50,375 nt of DNA from a virus (IMGVR_UViG_3300007513_000062:1-50375), one strand, 5' to 3'; shown: positions 23,129 through 30,944, counted from the stretch's first letter. Numbers and translations: made by a program. Notes: a model not told the origin generated them from the sequence alone.

Positions 23129-23581
23129 CTAGATTCCGCCTGCGACCTTTTGCGCAATGAAAATCTCATGCTCGCCAGGGCCCACTGCCTGAGTCAAATC
23201 GGTAATCTCTACCGTCTGACCCGGGCCGACTCGGCGCTTAAAGGTAACGTCTTGCGTTGACCAATTTAGGGAATGCATCAAGTCCGCCACAGTCGTGTGT
23301 GCGGGAACCTCTACGCAACGATCACTCTTTCCGCTTCTAATGAGAGACACAACGCAAAAGTCTGTGTCACCAGTAGCCTTAGCGGAAACACTGGCAGCCG
23401 CCGATGCGGCCTCTGCCGCTTCGAAAGCACCGGTCTTATCCGTTACCATCTTCTGAAGAGCGGAAAGTTTATCCATTGCTGGCTGAGAGAAATTCTCCGC
23501 CAGTTCCTTGTACTGCGCGTCTCGCTGCTGGGTTACCTCTTCGAGGTCAGTCTTGAGTCGAGCTAGGTTATCATTTGCCAT
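23129..23581 (-). CDS. Ubiquitin-like modifier protein with C-terminal Gly-Gly-Ile
   Basis: The protein has 150 residues with a GGAG site seven bases before the ATG. Residues 1-70 are a helical, partly coiled-coil and Ala-rich lead. Residues about 74-150 have the beta-grasp order: strand (FCVVSLIRSG), strand (DRCVEVPAHTT), helix (VADLMHSLN), strand (VTFKRRVG) and final strand (HEIFIAQKVAGGI). The end is Gly-Gly plus one Ile, so trimming of one residue by the JAMM protease would expose the active Gly-Gly. No Lys-48-like chain site can be deduced. It corresponds to PRTRC protein C by position and fold but carries an extra N-terminal region. Confidence 0.78.
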   Translation of the reverse strand: MANDNLARLKTDLEEVTQQRDAQYKELAENFSQPAMDKLSALQKMVTDKTGAFEAAEAASAAASVSAKATGDTDFCVVSLIRSGKSDRCVEVPAHTTVADLMHSLNWSTQDVTFKRRVGPGQTVEITDLTQAVGPGEHEIFIAQKVAGGI

Positions 23582-23936
23582 CTGGCGTCTCCTTCTCCCA
23601 CGAAAATTGTGGGAATGTGTCTGTTATAGCTTTTGTAATGTCTTCCAGCGTATCGCCGCACCACCATATGACAGAGCTATCCCCGGAGTTGACGCGTGTA
23701 GCGCCCTTCCCAGAAAGGTTAGCTTCGGGACCTTTCGTCCTGTCTGTGGTTGATGCAGAGGCTGTATATTCGAGCCGGTCTAAGGAATCTCCTGGTATCT
23801 TTGGCGCAGGGCCGAAGTACAAGGACACAGACCAATTCCCGAACGATGTAGTTTTGACAGTCTTCTGTTTCCCTAAGGCGTCGATTATACTTTGCGGCCC
23901 TGGGTGATCGGGGATAAAATCATCATCCGATTTCAT
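23571..23936 (-). CDS. Small protein at the head of the conjugation operon, unknown
   Basis: The protein has 121 residues with GGAG five bases before the ATG; its end overlaps the ubiquitin-like gene start. It looks like a compact alpha/beta domain (NWSVSLYFGPAP, LEYTASAS, SVIWWCGDTLEDITKAITDT). It may be co-translated with the modifier. No family is recognised; candidate roles include a regulator, adaptor or substrate. Confidence 0.6.
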   Translation of the reverse strand: MKSDDDFIPDHPGPQSIIDALGKQKTVKTTSFGNWSVSLYFGPAPKIPGDSLDRLEYTASASTTDRTKGPEANLSGKGATRVNSGDSSVIWWCGDTLEDITKAITDTFPQFSWEKETPDGK

Positions 23937-23989
23937 TTACTCTCCACGTTTTCCCGACTACTGAGAATGTGGAGCTTCCACACCGTGTG

Positions 23990-24613
23990 TCAGATAGGAA
24001 GCGGTCTTCGTTTGTGTTCCCTTTTGAGGAATCGTAGTGCTCGCAGCACGGCTCTTTGGTATCTAGCGGGCCTGCTGCATTTACGGATACACTTGTCGAA
24101 GAACTCTTTGTCTTCGATAGCTCCGCATCTATTTTTTTCAATACATTGGTCTCTACGGACTTTCCATCCTTGACCTCCGTTGTAGCAAGCGTAAGCGTTC
24201 TTCCCCCGGCACTGCTTGTAGCCCTTGCGAAACAAAAGAAGTATGCGGACACCAGCCTTTACATTGACCGGGGTCCATAGCATTTCTTTTTCGCAATTCA
24301 CTACGCCAAATTCACGCTTTAGCCTCTTCCTATGGATTCTACAGTTTACTTGGAGCACTCCGTAGTCTCCTGTGTGGCTAACTGCGCGTGGGGTTAGATT
24401 TGATTCAACAATTCCGATGGCAATGATCTCCATTGGATCTACGCCTTCGGGTATGTATTTCACCATCTCTTTAATCACTAACCGCTGCCGCTCAGACAAT
24501 TGTCTGGGAGGCTTCCTGCCAGCGCCGCTGTATGTTTGAGCAATAGCTAGGCTACAGGAAATAAGCATCGTGGTGATAATAATAGAAGCGATAAGGTATA
24601 CTTTATGTCTCAT
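23990..24613 (-). CDS. Lytic transglycosylase, SLT type, exported
   Basis: The protein has 207 residues. The ATG at 24613 is chosen because GGAG lies seven bases upstream. The signal peptide has LISC (a lipobox) and, a few residues later, an AIA-Q signal-peptidase I site. IVESNLTPRAVSHTGDYGVLQVN holds the catalytic Glu and the GxxGxxQ-like motif of SLT enzymes, followed by the ACYNGG motif. It would cleave peptidoglycan glycan strands, during lysis or DNA entry. Six Cys in the C-terminal part suggest disulfides. A 109-residue frame overlapping its end in another frame is probably a shadow. Confidence 0.82.
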   Translation of the reverse strand: MRHKVYLIASIIITTMLISCSLAIAQTYSGAGRKPPRQLSERQRLVIKEMVKYIPEGVDPMEIIAIGIVESNLTPRAVSHTGDYGVLQVNCRIHRKRLKREFGVVNCEKEMLWTPVNVKAGVRILLLFRKGYKQCRGKNAYACYNGGQGWKVRRDQCIEKNRCGAIEDKEFFDKCIRKCSRPARYQRAVLRALRFLKREHKRRPLPI

Positions 24614-24647
24614 CTCAAATCTCCGCATTTTTATATATTAGCGCTCC

Positions 24648-24695
24648 GTACAAGTCAGGAGGCGGGCATTTAACCACCAGTCTCCCAACTTGTAC
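24648..24695. repeat. Long imperfect hairpin
   Basis: GTACAAGT (24648-24655) pairs perfectly with ACTTGTAC (24688-24695), with further inner GGAG/CTCC and GG/CC pairing. It lies just upstream of the transglycosylase gene and could be a leader structure or part of a small RNA. Confidence 0.5.
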
Positions 24696-24963
24696 AGAGA
24701 ACTAGCCTTGCTTCAGCAAAAGGCGAGCCCTAGCCATTCTACGAGTGCCCCTCGGGGATCTAAGAATATGCACCAACTACGAGTCCGGCGGTTGAAAGAA
24801 AAAATCGTCCGTTTCCGGTCCTTAGTTTCTACTATACGCTGTGTCATAGTTTGGTTCCGTCTTTCCGGGCCGTCACCTGTGATAGCTCTACCACGACCTA
24901 TAGGCAGGGGCTTTGCAACGTCACAGAACCGTCGCCGTCATATGATATTACGCCCCACCTGCT

Positions 24964-24977
24964 CATGGTGCACCATG
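24964..24977. promoter_or_regulatory. Perfect 14-bp palindrome
   Basis: CATGGTGCACCATG is fully self-complementary and lies in the non-coding stretch between the metalloprotease-like gene and the transglycosylase gene. It could be an operator for a dimeric repressor. No second copy was noticed in the window. Confidence 0.4.
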
Positions 24978-25063
24978 TCAGTTCGATTCGTAATAACCAT
25001 AGGATAGCAATTTTATTATACCCAACTAACTCACGTGTTTGCATGAGGATATTATTGGGCAAT

Positions 25064-25363
25064 TCACTTTGATTTGCTTTGATTTTCAAGGATGGAGTCA
25101 ACAATTTGATGCAGGAGAACACCAAAGACCTGAATGCTTTGGTGATCCATTTCGGCTTCTGAGAAAAAATTCAAAGCCTCTATGACCTCGTGCCAGAAGG
25201 TCTCCCAGTATAGTGTGTCACTGAGTGACTCATCAATAGTTATAGTCAACTCTGTTGGGTCAAACATGCCGTAGGCTTCAGCATGCTCCAGTAGGTTTTT
25301 TCGCCTAGTGACTCGTAAGGTGTGACCACCAACTCGTATCTTTTTCGGTAATTTAATTTTCAC
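25064..25363 (-). CDS. Small metalloprotease-like protein
   Basis: The protein has 99 residues. ETFWHEVIEALNFF carries an HE-x-x-E motif like those in short phage zincin proteins; a DESLSDTLYWE segment precedes it and a histidine-bearing helix follows. The third canonical ligand is uncertain, so activity is not assured. Such proteins are common in phages with unknown targets. Confidence 0.6.
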   Translation of the reverse strand: MKIKLPKKIRVGGHTLRVTRRKNLLEHAEAYGMFDPTELTITIDESLSDTLYWETFWHEVIEALNFFSEAEMDHQSIQVFGVLLHQIVDSILENQSKSK

Positions 25364-25406
25364 AGAGAGACCTCCACAAGTTTTTTATTACTGATGAGGC
25401 GCTCGG

Positions 25407-25526
25407 CTAATCACCGAAAAAATACGAATCTATGGTTTTTCTACCCTCGGTTTTACTGACCACCGTATGCGCAGCAAGCGCCATAGACAGTGCGGCCAGA
25501 ACGAGTAACCACCTTATTTTCCTCAC
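25407..25526 (-). CDS. Small signal-peptide or membrane protein, 39 residues
   Basis: A GTG start at 25526 gives MRKIRWLLVLAALSMALA, a textbook signal or membrane segment, then about 20 polar residues to a TAG. It fills the gap between two genes on the same strand. The ribosome site (AGGTAGGG) is moderate. It may be a small secreted or membrane peptide. The function is unknown. Confidence 0.5.
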   Translation of the reverse strand: MRKIRWLLVLAALSMALAAHTVVSKTEGRKTIDSYFFGD

Positions 25527-25543
25527 TAAACACCCTACCTAAA

Positions 25544-25837
25544 CTATTCTAGCTCACGAATCCCGTTTTGCGTCTTTGCATAACAATTCGCGAACTCCAC
25601 AAGTTTAGCGTCTTTAGCTTCTCGGTAGTAGCCGTTGTCCAAAGTGCACAAATGCTTGTGTATTATGCGGGCTGCATTAAAAAGCTCAATACTTCTGGGG
25701 TCATACGTCCTAGGGAATACGCCCATATTAACGAGATTTTCGAAAAAGGCCCGCATGACCTCTGAATCATGGGTAGATAGCTCCGATAAATGTGGGTAGC
25801 ACTCGAAGTCTCTATCCAGGAACTCTAGGTCACTCAC
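25544..25837 (-). CDS. Small protein, unknown
   Basis: The protein has 97 residues and starts with GTG overlapping the previous stop. It is helical and acidic (HDSEVMRAFFENLVNMGVF, ELFNAARIIHKHL). No motif is recognised. The tight overlap supports expression with the Api92-like gene. Confidence 0.6.
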   Translation of the reverse strand: MSDLEFLDRDFECYPHLSELSTHDSEVMRAFFENLVNMGVFPRTYDPRSIELFNAARIIHKHLCTLDNGYYREAKDAKLVEFANCYAKTQNGIRELE

Positions 25838-26528
25838 CGTTTTCCTCCATCATCTGCTCTGCATACTCCGCACAGAAATCGAACAGGGGATCTCCCTTTG
25901 AGTCTTGCTGATCAGGCTCACCTTCAAGCTTACTGACGGTGTTGCCATCTTTTATTTTGAGGTATCCGGCAAACCACATGCCTAGCTCGTAATACTCCAT
26001 TAGAAACGTGAGCTTAGGGTAATCTAGGGACACGCGCTCCATCCACTCAAGGGGCGGGCCCCAGGCGGTATCGAAGCATACATCGTAGTCCTTATCCCCA
26101 TCCTTGAACTCACCGGGACGGGTGTCCTTGTGAGGGACGTCCCACTTGGTTCCCCAGTTGGCGATAGACCAGTTGTACCAATCCATAAATCCGTGGGTGT
26201 CCACGTTGTATTTGTACTTGTCAGCAAGCTCTTTTGAGAAATTCTTATCTTTTTCAGTCAGATAGCTGATTAGTTTCTCTTTTACGTCTGGGTCATTTTT
26301 ATCAATACCCGACTCCACAACATGGTCCCAGCCCCACACGTACTCCGGTATTTCTCCGTAATAAACGTGGTAGCAAAGGTTTGTAGAGCCGTGGGTTAGG
26401 TCGAGAGACTCAGGTCTCGGGAACACGCTAGAAAGAAGCCCGTCCCCTTCCCTGACCTTGGATACAAAAAGGGCCAACTCTTTGGCTGGCCCGTTTACGT
26501 TCAATGAATTTTCACACCAATTAGGCAT
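25830..26528 (-). CDS. Api92-like protein with ferredoxin-like fold domain
   Basis: The protein has 232 residues with a GGAGGG site. It begins MPNWCENSLNVNGP, the hallmark of Api92-like (DUF1281) phage proteins, and has the usual WYNWSIANWGTKWDV and ending segments of that family. The function of the family is not known; it is found in many phages and plasmids. Confidence 0.78.
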   Translation of the reverse strand: MPNWCENSLNVNGPAKELALFVSKVREGDGLLSSVFPRPESLDLTHGSTNLCYHVYYGEIPEYVWGWDHVVESGIDKNDPDVKEKLISYLTEKDKNFSKELADKYKYNVDTHGFMDWYNWSIANWGTKWDVPHKDTRPGEFKDGDKDYDVCFDTAWGPPLEWMERVSLDYPKLTFLMEYYELGMWFAGYLKIKDGNTVSKLEGEPDQQDSKGDPLFDFCAEYAEQMMEENGE

Positions 26529-26545
26529 ACACCCTCCTCTTGGTT

Positions 26546-26797
26546 TCAGTCTGTGTCGTTGTAATCATCGCCCTCCCAACAAGCCATCTGCATATTGTAG
26601 AGGTCGAAAGACTTTACAGGCATAGAGTGCCCAAGCTTTCTCTTCTCTACTTCAGCGGCGATTAATCGTGTTCGGCGGACCTCCTCCAAAAGAGCGGTGG
26701 CCTGCGCCACACTCATTGTGAAGGAGTCTATATCTTTCTGCTGTGCCCGAACTTCTTCGAGCATGGCAGTTATTTCAGGGTTACTTAGGTAGCTCAC
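26546..26797 (-). CDS. Small helical protein, unknown
   Basis: The protein has 83 residues and starts with GTG overlapping the stop of the gene before it. It is mostly helical with a heptad-like EVRAQQKDIDSFTMSV region. No family is recognised. Confidence 0.55.
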   Translation of the reverse strand: MSYLSNPEITAMLEEVRAQQKDIDSFTMSVAQATALLEEVRRTRLIAAEVEKRKLGHSMPVKSFDLYNMQMACWEGDDYNDTD

Positions 26798-26996
26798 AAA
26801 ATTTTACACTCCAGAGGACACGTTGTTCTCCATCGTCTAGAGAGAAAACTCGGATGCCGTTGTTATCTACGCTTACAGATAATTCTCGACCAGCGGATTC
26901 TGATCTATGCGGGAGGATGTCAACACGCTTACTATCGTGTGCCTCCCCACTTTCACCAAGGTAGACTGTAAGGGGCCTAGCTTCGGTTGTGGACAT
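26781..26996 (-). CDS. Small beta-rich protein, unknown
   Basis: The protein has 71 residues with a GGAG site seven bases before the ATG and overlaps the next gene by 17 bases. The strand pattern (LTVYLGESGEAH, LSVSVDNNGIRVFSLDD) suggests a small beta domain. The function is unknown. Confidence 0.55.
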   Translation of the reverse strand: MSTTEARPLTVYLGESGEAHDSKRVDILPHRSESAGRELSVSVDNNGIRVFSLDDGEQRVLWSVKFCELPK

Positions 26997-27012
26997 AGGA
27001 TTGCTCCAGCAA

Positions 27013-27618
27013 TTAGTTATGTAAGTCTACTGCGACAAGCCACTGTGATCCGGGGTTTTCCTCGCACCTATTGTCGATCCCCGTTCGCCAGCAACTATGC
27101 TCAACCCCATCAAGGAGGGGGCTGTCAAAAGTGTAACTTCCCATGGCGAGCTTGCACATTTTCATCATGTAGTAAGCTGCCATTGACTCGTCGTGTACGT
27201 TTTCTAGCTCCCTTGGGACACGCTCCCATTCTAGGAGCCTTCCGAATGCAGCGCCAAAGTTTCGGTTGGATTCGGTAACACGCTTAGCGTACTCAGCCTT
27301 ATCCTGTACTGCAAAGCCAAAGGGGCCGATATCAGCTACTTCGGAGGACGTGATTTCTTTACCGAGGCATTTATTTCTACACTCGACATACTCACTGTCC
27401 ATCCTTTCGTAAGCACCTTCGATGGTCTTCTCCCATAGCTCTGGGTCATCTTCGTATTTAAGTACATTTTTTCCGCCAAGGATTCCGTCCCATCGTCCGC
27501 CGATAGCGTACCAATCCCAGCATTGCCCGTCGCCGTATGGCTCAAGGGCACCCTCTGCGGCCATAATGGCCTCTTCTTCTGTTTCCGCCTCTACGGCGAT
27601 AAAGTGTACGGTGTGCAT
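27013..27618 (-). CDS. Phage accessory protein with WYAIGGRWDG motif
   Basis: The protein has 201 residues. The ATG at 27618 is chosen because GGAGG is six bases upstream; a longer frame has no site. It starts with a ferredoxin-like strand-helix (HTVHFIAVEAETEEEAIMAAEGAL), followed by CWDWYAIGGRWDG, a motif common in phage proteins of unknown function. A nucleic-acid-linked role is only a guess. Confidence 0.62.
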   Translation of the reverse strand: MHTVHFIAVEAETEEEAIMAAEGALEPYGDGQCWDWYAIGGRWDGILGGKNVLKYEDDPELWEKTIEGAYERMDSEYVECRNKCLGKEITSSEVADIGPFGFAVQDKAEYAKRVTESNRNFGAAFGRLLEWERVPRELENVHDESMAAYYMMKMCKLAMGSYTFDSPLLDGVEHSCWRTGIDNRCEENPGSQWLVAVDLHN

Positions 27619-27637
27619 AAGCATCCTCCTTATGATT

Positions 27638-27928
27638 CTAGCCGTCGTCATGTTCTTTCAGTGTAGTAGGGTCTGAATATTCGTTAACTATAACATCAAC
27701 CTCGTTTTGGGTCTCTATCCAAAGACGAGCGCCGCAACCAAGAGGCTTAAATGGTCGGTAAACCACCCTAGCTGCCTCCTTGCCATCCTGTCCGTATATC
27801 ACAGCCTCATGACCGTAGTCATTACTCTTGTACGTTTTGGCTGTTATTACAGGCTCTGGCCCACTGGCGCGTCTGGTTTTGATGTTTCGCCGGATGGCGT
27901 TTTGGTTAACGTGTATAATAGTTTTCAT
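27638..27928 (-). CDS. Small protein, unknown
   Basis: The protein has 96 residues with a GGAGG site. It is basic at the N-terminus with several strands (HEAVIYGQDGKEAARVVYRP, ARLWIETQNEVDVIV), typical of small phage accessory proteins. It is divergent from the ADP-ribosyltransferase-like gene; the 66-base gap between them holds both start regions. Confidence 0.6.
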   Translation of the reverse strand: MKTIIHVNQNAIRRNIKTRRASGPEPVITAKTYKSNDYGHEAVIYGQDGKEAARVVYRPFKPLGCGARLWIETQNEVDVIVNEYSDPTTLKEHDDG

Positions 27929-27994
27929 CTCATTCCATCCTCCTGAGAAGTCGGATATACTTAGCTCGGATCTACTTAGCTCCGGGGTACCATA

Positions 27995-28801
27995 ATGTCT
28001 GAATTACTCAATATCTATCTAAGCGGGGGCCATCGCGTCAAGGAAGCCGCTCTTAAGACGAAAGTAGCAAGGGTAGCCACTGCGGTAAAAATGTACCGAA
28101 GGGCTATGCAAGCACTGGCGTCAGGTAAGAACCTCTATCATGGAACTAAGCCGCAACACGTTAAATCCATTGCCACCTCAGGGAAGTTAAACCCCGCCCC
28201 AGGCACACACGGTCACGGCGTTTACTTCTGGAAAAAGCAACCCAGGTCCACATATATGCGCTGGCCTGAGTATCCGGGGCTTTGGACCCGGAAATCAGGG
28301 GTCAAGCTTGGCCCAACCCCTCATGACCCACGCCCTGTTGGAACGTATAGGAACCCAGGCCTCGTCTCAGATAGACCTTTTATGGAGATATCTTCTGACG
28401 CGGTTAAGCTGGCCCCTGGTAAGCAGACCACCATTAGCGCTACCCCAAAAGGCCTAAGAGATGCCAGAGAAGGCATCAAAGCGAATAGATTTAGGCAAAT
28501 GGATACTCGGATATTCCATAGGGCGGAAGCCGACAGGCAGATGCGTGCGATGGACAAGCTGCATGGCACGGATAGTTTCACTCAGCCCACCAAGCAGGAG
28601 CTTGTCAGAATCCTCCGAGGGAAAACTCCGACACCAAAAGTCGGCATGACAAGAAAGACGCCAACGACACCGTATGAACTGAATCAGTTTTATGGCAGCT
28701 ACGATAAGAATGTAGGAAAAAACCCCTGGATGAAGGAAAACTTCACTGCCGCCATGAAGCGACAAAGTAAGCCAAAGGTGTCTCCCTACGATTACTTTTA
28801 G
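27995..28801 (+). CDS. ADP-ribosyltransferase-like protein
   Basis: The protein has 268 residues and is the only plus-strand gene in a long minus-strand block. LYHGTKPQHVKSIATSGKL at about 48-66 followed by GHGVYFW is the NAD-binding pattern of KptA/PARP-type ADP-ribosyltransferases; a third motif near FMEISSDAVKL may supply the last element. The first 45 residues are a helical lead, similar in style to the head-associated protein at 11218, so a virion-packaged effector is possible. Its stop overlaps the stop of a macro-domain gene on the other strand. The ribosome site is weak. Confidence 0.55.
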   Translation: MSELLNIYLSGGHRVKEAALKTKVARVATAVKMYRRAMQALASGKNLYHGTKPQHVKSIATSGKLNPAPGTHGHGVYFWKKQPRSTYMRWPEYPGLWTRKSGVKLGPTPHDPRPVGTYRNPGLVSDRPFMEISSDAVKLAPGKQTTISATPKGLRDAREGIKANRFRQMDTRIFHRAEADRQMRAMDKLHGTDSFTQPTKQELVRILRGKTPTPKVGMTRKTPTTPYELNQFYGSYDKNVGKNPWMKENFTAAMKRQSKPKVSPYDYF

Positions 28802-29310
28802 ACCTTGATGATACCCTGTAGGGTTTCAAATTTCTTAGGGTCTCTTTCTGCTATCGTGATGACCGAGGCACCCCCCTCTGCACGGTCTATTTCTCCGAGC
28901 ATGGCGTACACTGCGTCTACGTAGCTCACTCGGTACCCACCGGTTAACACCGGGCAAGCGAGTGTGTAACCAAACTCTGGGCCCATGCCTGCCTCACTCA
29001 GCATACGGCTGAGCGCAGAGACCATGTAACCTTTGGAGTTCGTTCCTGGCGTGTGCCCTAAAAACCCTAAGCAGCAAATGTGGCTAAAGTGGGTTTCGTC
29101 AAAACACTCAAGACTACTCCAGTAACAATCCCCATTAAAAGGGTAATACGGTGGTGGGGAGTACATTTCGTGCATGTGCTCCACTCCCACCTGCTTCATT
29201 AGTTGTCTGGCGATATTGCCCTCCAGACCCGGCGCACTGCCGTCTACTGGAAGAACCAGGGTGTCAGCTTTGACATCCAGGATATCGCCTTGGTGCAGAT
29301 CAATAAACAT
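28798..29310 (-). CDS. Macro-domain protein (ADP-ribose binding or hydrolysing)
   Basis: The protein has 170 residues. The ATG at 29310 is chosen because GGAGG lies upstream. FIDLHQGDILDVKADTLVLP and DGSAPGLEGNIARQLM match the first two macro-domain motifs; a later CPVLTGGYR resembles the phosphate loop. Macro domains bind or remove ADP-ribose, so this could reverse the modification made by the convergent transferase-like gene, as in toxin-antitoxin pairs such as DarTG. The GNIA region replaces the usual acidic GG-V-D, so catalytic activity is unsure. Confidence 0.62.
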   Translation of the reverse strand: MFIDLHQGDILDVKADTLVLPVDGSAPGLEGNIARQLMKQVGVEHMHEMYSPPPYYPFNGDCYWSSLECFDETHFSHICCLGFLGHTPGTNSKGYMVSALSRMLSEAGMGPEFGYTLACPVLTGGYRVSYVDAVYAMLGEIDRAEGGASVITIAERDPKKFETLQGIIKV

Positions 29311-29358
29311 CTGAGTACCTCCTCGAATAATTGGTAATAGTTTTATAATTTTATAATA

Positions 29359-29435
<77 letters not shown>

Positions 29436-29451
29436 TCTCAGGGGGACTCAC

Positions 29452-29925
29452 TTAAGAAGATATTTGAGCTTTTGTATCCGGAGCGGAAAGGTCCAAAAAC
29501 TTAATCTCGCCACTCAAGATCTTAGGCGTCCAGCTTCCGTTCAGCTTTTCACTGAAGAAACTTAGTGACATCTTCTTCCCGCCCTCCTCAAGAATAGAGA
29601 AGGCTCTCAGCAGAGAACTGTCGTTAGAGATGATCATCACATCTTCTTGTTTCGACATTGCTGCCCATACACCAAGCTCCACTGAGAAGTTTGGCTTTGT
29701 ATTAAAGTCATAGATGTGCAGGGTTACACCGAGACCCTCCAGCCGCTTCAGAAACTTTGTCTGGGACTGGTTCTTTGGGTCGGCAATCGAAAACGCATGG
29801 ATCTCCACAACGTCATCACCTGTTGCCTGACTTTTTATCCACGTGATTAGATTCTCGTAGTTCACCGTGATGTTTATTTCGCGTATAGCAAAATAGAGCG
29901 AACTGAGGTCTACGCAAACTAGCAT
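29452..29925 (-). CDS. NYN-domain (PIN-like) RNase-like protein
   Basis: The protein has 157 residues with a GGAG site. It has the NYN/LabA layout: an opening acidic strand (MLVCVDLSSLYFAI), a middle helix and strand, ELGVWAAMSKQEDVMIISNDSSL with the second acidic pair, and a final strand. Such domains often cut RNA. It lies directly next to the tRNA-Arg gene, so tRNA or mRNA processing or defence is possible. Confidence 0.65.
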   Translation of the reverse strand: MLVCVDLSSLYFAIREINITVNYENLITWIKSQATGDDVVEIHAFSIADPKNQSQTKFLKRLEGLGVTLHIYDFNTKPNFSVELGVWAAMSKQEDVMIISNDSSLLRAFSILEEGGKKMSLSFFSEKLNGSWTPKILSGEIKFLDLSAPDTKAQISS

Positions 29926-29935
29926 GGCTCTCTCC

Positions 29936-30178
29936 TTATACCGATACGGCCCACGACGTATCTTCCTTGGAGAGGTCTACCGAGTAAGAATGGCTAGGTT
30001 CAAACAAGGTCTCAATCTCTTCAATAGTCATGGGCGTTTTAATCTTTGACTCATCTGTAAGGTGGATTATTGATCCAGGATCTCCTGACTCAACCCACAG
30101 AACATTGGTAATATTAACAAGAGCCGTAGTTTCTGTGGAACCCTCACTGGTCATGAACACAGGCAGGCGCTTAATCAT
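29936..30178 (-). CDS. Small protein, unknown
   Basis: The protein has 80 residues with a GGAGGGG site. It is beta-rich (TTALVNITNVLWVESGDPGS), with no motif recognised. It lies in the run of small accessory genes around the tRNAs. Confidence 0.55.
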   Translation of the reverse strand: MIKRLPVFMTSEGSTETTALVNITNVLWVESGDPGSIIHLTDESKIKTPMTIEEIETLFEPSHSYSVDLSKEDTSWAVSV

Positions 30179-30181
30179 AGA

Positions 30182-30823
30182 CTACCCCTCCCTCTTGTCT
30201 AACCACGCAAACACGGACTTTGCAGCAGCGTCGTACTGAAAGCCCCGCCCCATTTTTGAATCGTATTCCAGCCCCAAATCATTAGCAAGGGCGATTATTA
30301 CGTTCAAACCGTACACGGCTTCCATCTCTTCCACAATTTGACCGTCTCGAAAGATGGTTCCCTTGGGGCACCATGCGGAGACCTCGTGGATGTCTTTACA
30401 CATCAACTGAGCCACAAGTTCTTCGGCCCAGCCCTCCTCATCAATGTCCCCGGCAAGCATCCCGTGATCGGACTCATCAATGAGGCCCTTGATGCCCTCA
30501 GCGATTGCCTCGATGGCCCTGTAGCTAGAAGTTCTCTTGCTTACGTGGGTTTCTTTGAGGTGGTCTACAACCTCTTCAGGGAGACCGGCCTCTAAATACG
30601 CAGACGGCTCAAACAGAGTATGTCCGTCTCCGAGTTTTACAGTATTACGAATAGTTTCTGCGGACAGATTTTCTGCCCATCCTGGTGAAAGTGTCATACG
30701 ACCCTCCTGTTGGTTTATTTCCTTGTAATAATAGTCTGCTGGTGATTTCCAGCAGTACGGACAATGCGGTACATCTTTTTCGTATGATAGCGCACAGTTA
30801 AGGCACTGTATCACGGTGATCAT
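30182..30823 (-). CDS. Zinc-ribbon plus acidic domain protein
   Basis: The protein has up to 213 residues. The first part holds CLNC and CPYC, a zinc ribbon; the rest is an acidic helical domain. A strong GGAGGG site precedes the internal ATG at 30697 (MTLSPGWAENL), so a shorter 171-residue product may be the main one, or both are made. The longer start overlaps the preceding gene by 26 bases. The function is unknown. Confidence 0.58.
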   Translation of the reverse strand: MITVIQCLNCALSYEKDVPHCPYCWKSPADYYYKEINQQEGRMTLSPGWAENLSAETIRNTVKLGDGHTLFEPSAYLEAGLPEEVVDHLKETHVSKRTSSYRAIEAIAEGIKGLIDESDHGMLAGDIDEEGWAEELVAQLMCKDIHEVSAWCPKGTIFRDGQIVEEMEAVYGLNVIIALANDLGLEYDSKMGRGFQYDAAAKSVFAWLDKREG

Positions 30824-30944
30824 CTTTGGCTACCACATGCCGTGAACATTTAGGGCAGGCCCTAATTGGGGTGCCACGTTTAAGCTTGGTCCTATACAGA
30901 GAACCGCATCCTGGACATTTTATCGATACTACTTTTTTAGCCAT
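30798..30944 (-). CDS. Small zinc-ribbon protein, 48 residues
   Basis: A short frame from ATG at 30944 to TAA at 30798-30800 with CPGCG and CPKCS spaced as in a zinc ribbon, many Lys/Arg residues and a GGAG site close to the ATG. It overlaps the next gene's long start. It may bind RNA, DNA or a protein partner. Confidence 0.6.
   Translation of the reverse strand: MAKKVVSIKCPGCGSLYRTKLKRGTPIRACPKCSRHVVAKDDHRDTVP

Larger units (their letters stand above)
24629..25063. other. Intergenic stretch without a convincing gene
   Basis: About 435 bases have no convincing gene on either strand. A 105-codon plus-strand frame lacks a ribosome site and reads as low-quality sequence. The stretch holds a long hairpin (24648-24695), another stem near 24705-24745 and a perfect 14-bp palindrome. 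It does not contain a tRNA that I can fold. Confidence 0.5.

Noticed and set aside
23923-24252. Minus-strand frame of 109 residues overlapping the transglycosylase gene in another frame
   Set aside because: The overlapping frame has the catalytic motifs and signal peptide; this one has no ribosome site and no domain.
24690-25007. Plus-strand frame of 105 residues in the non-coding stretch
   Set aside because: No ribosome site, unusual composition and an isolated strand; no domain visible.
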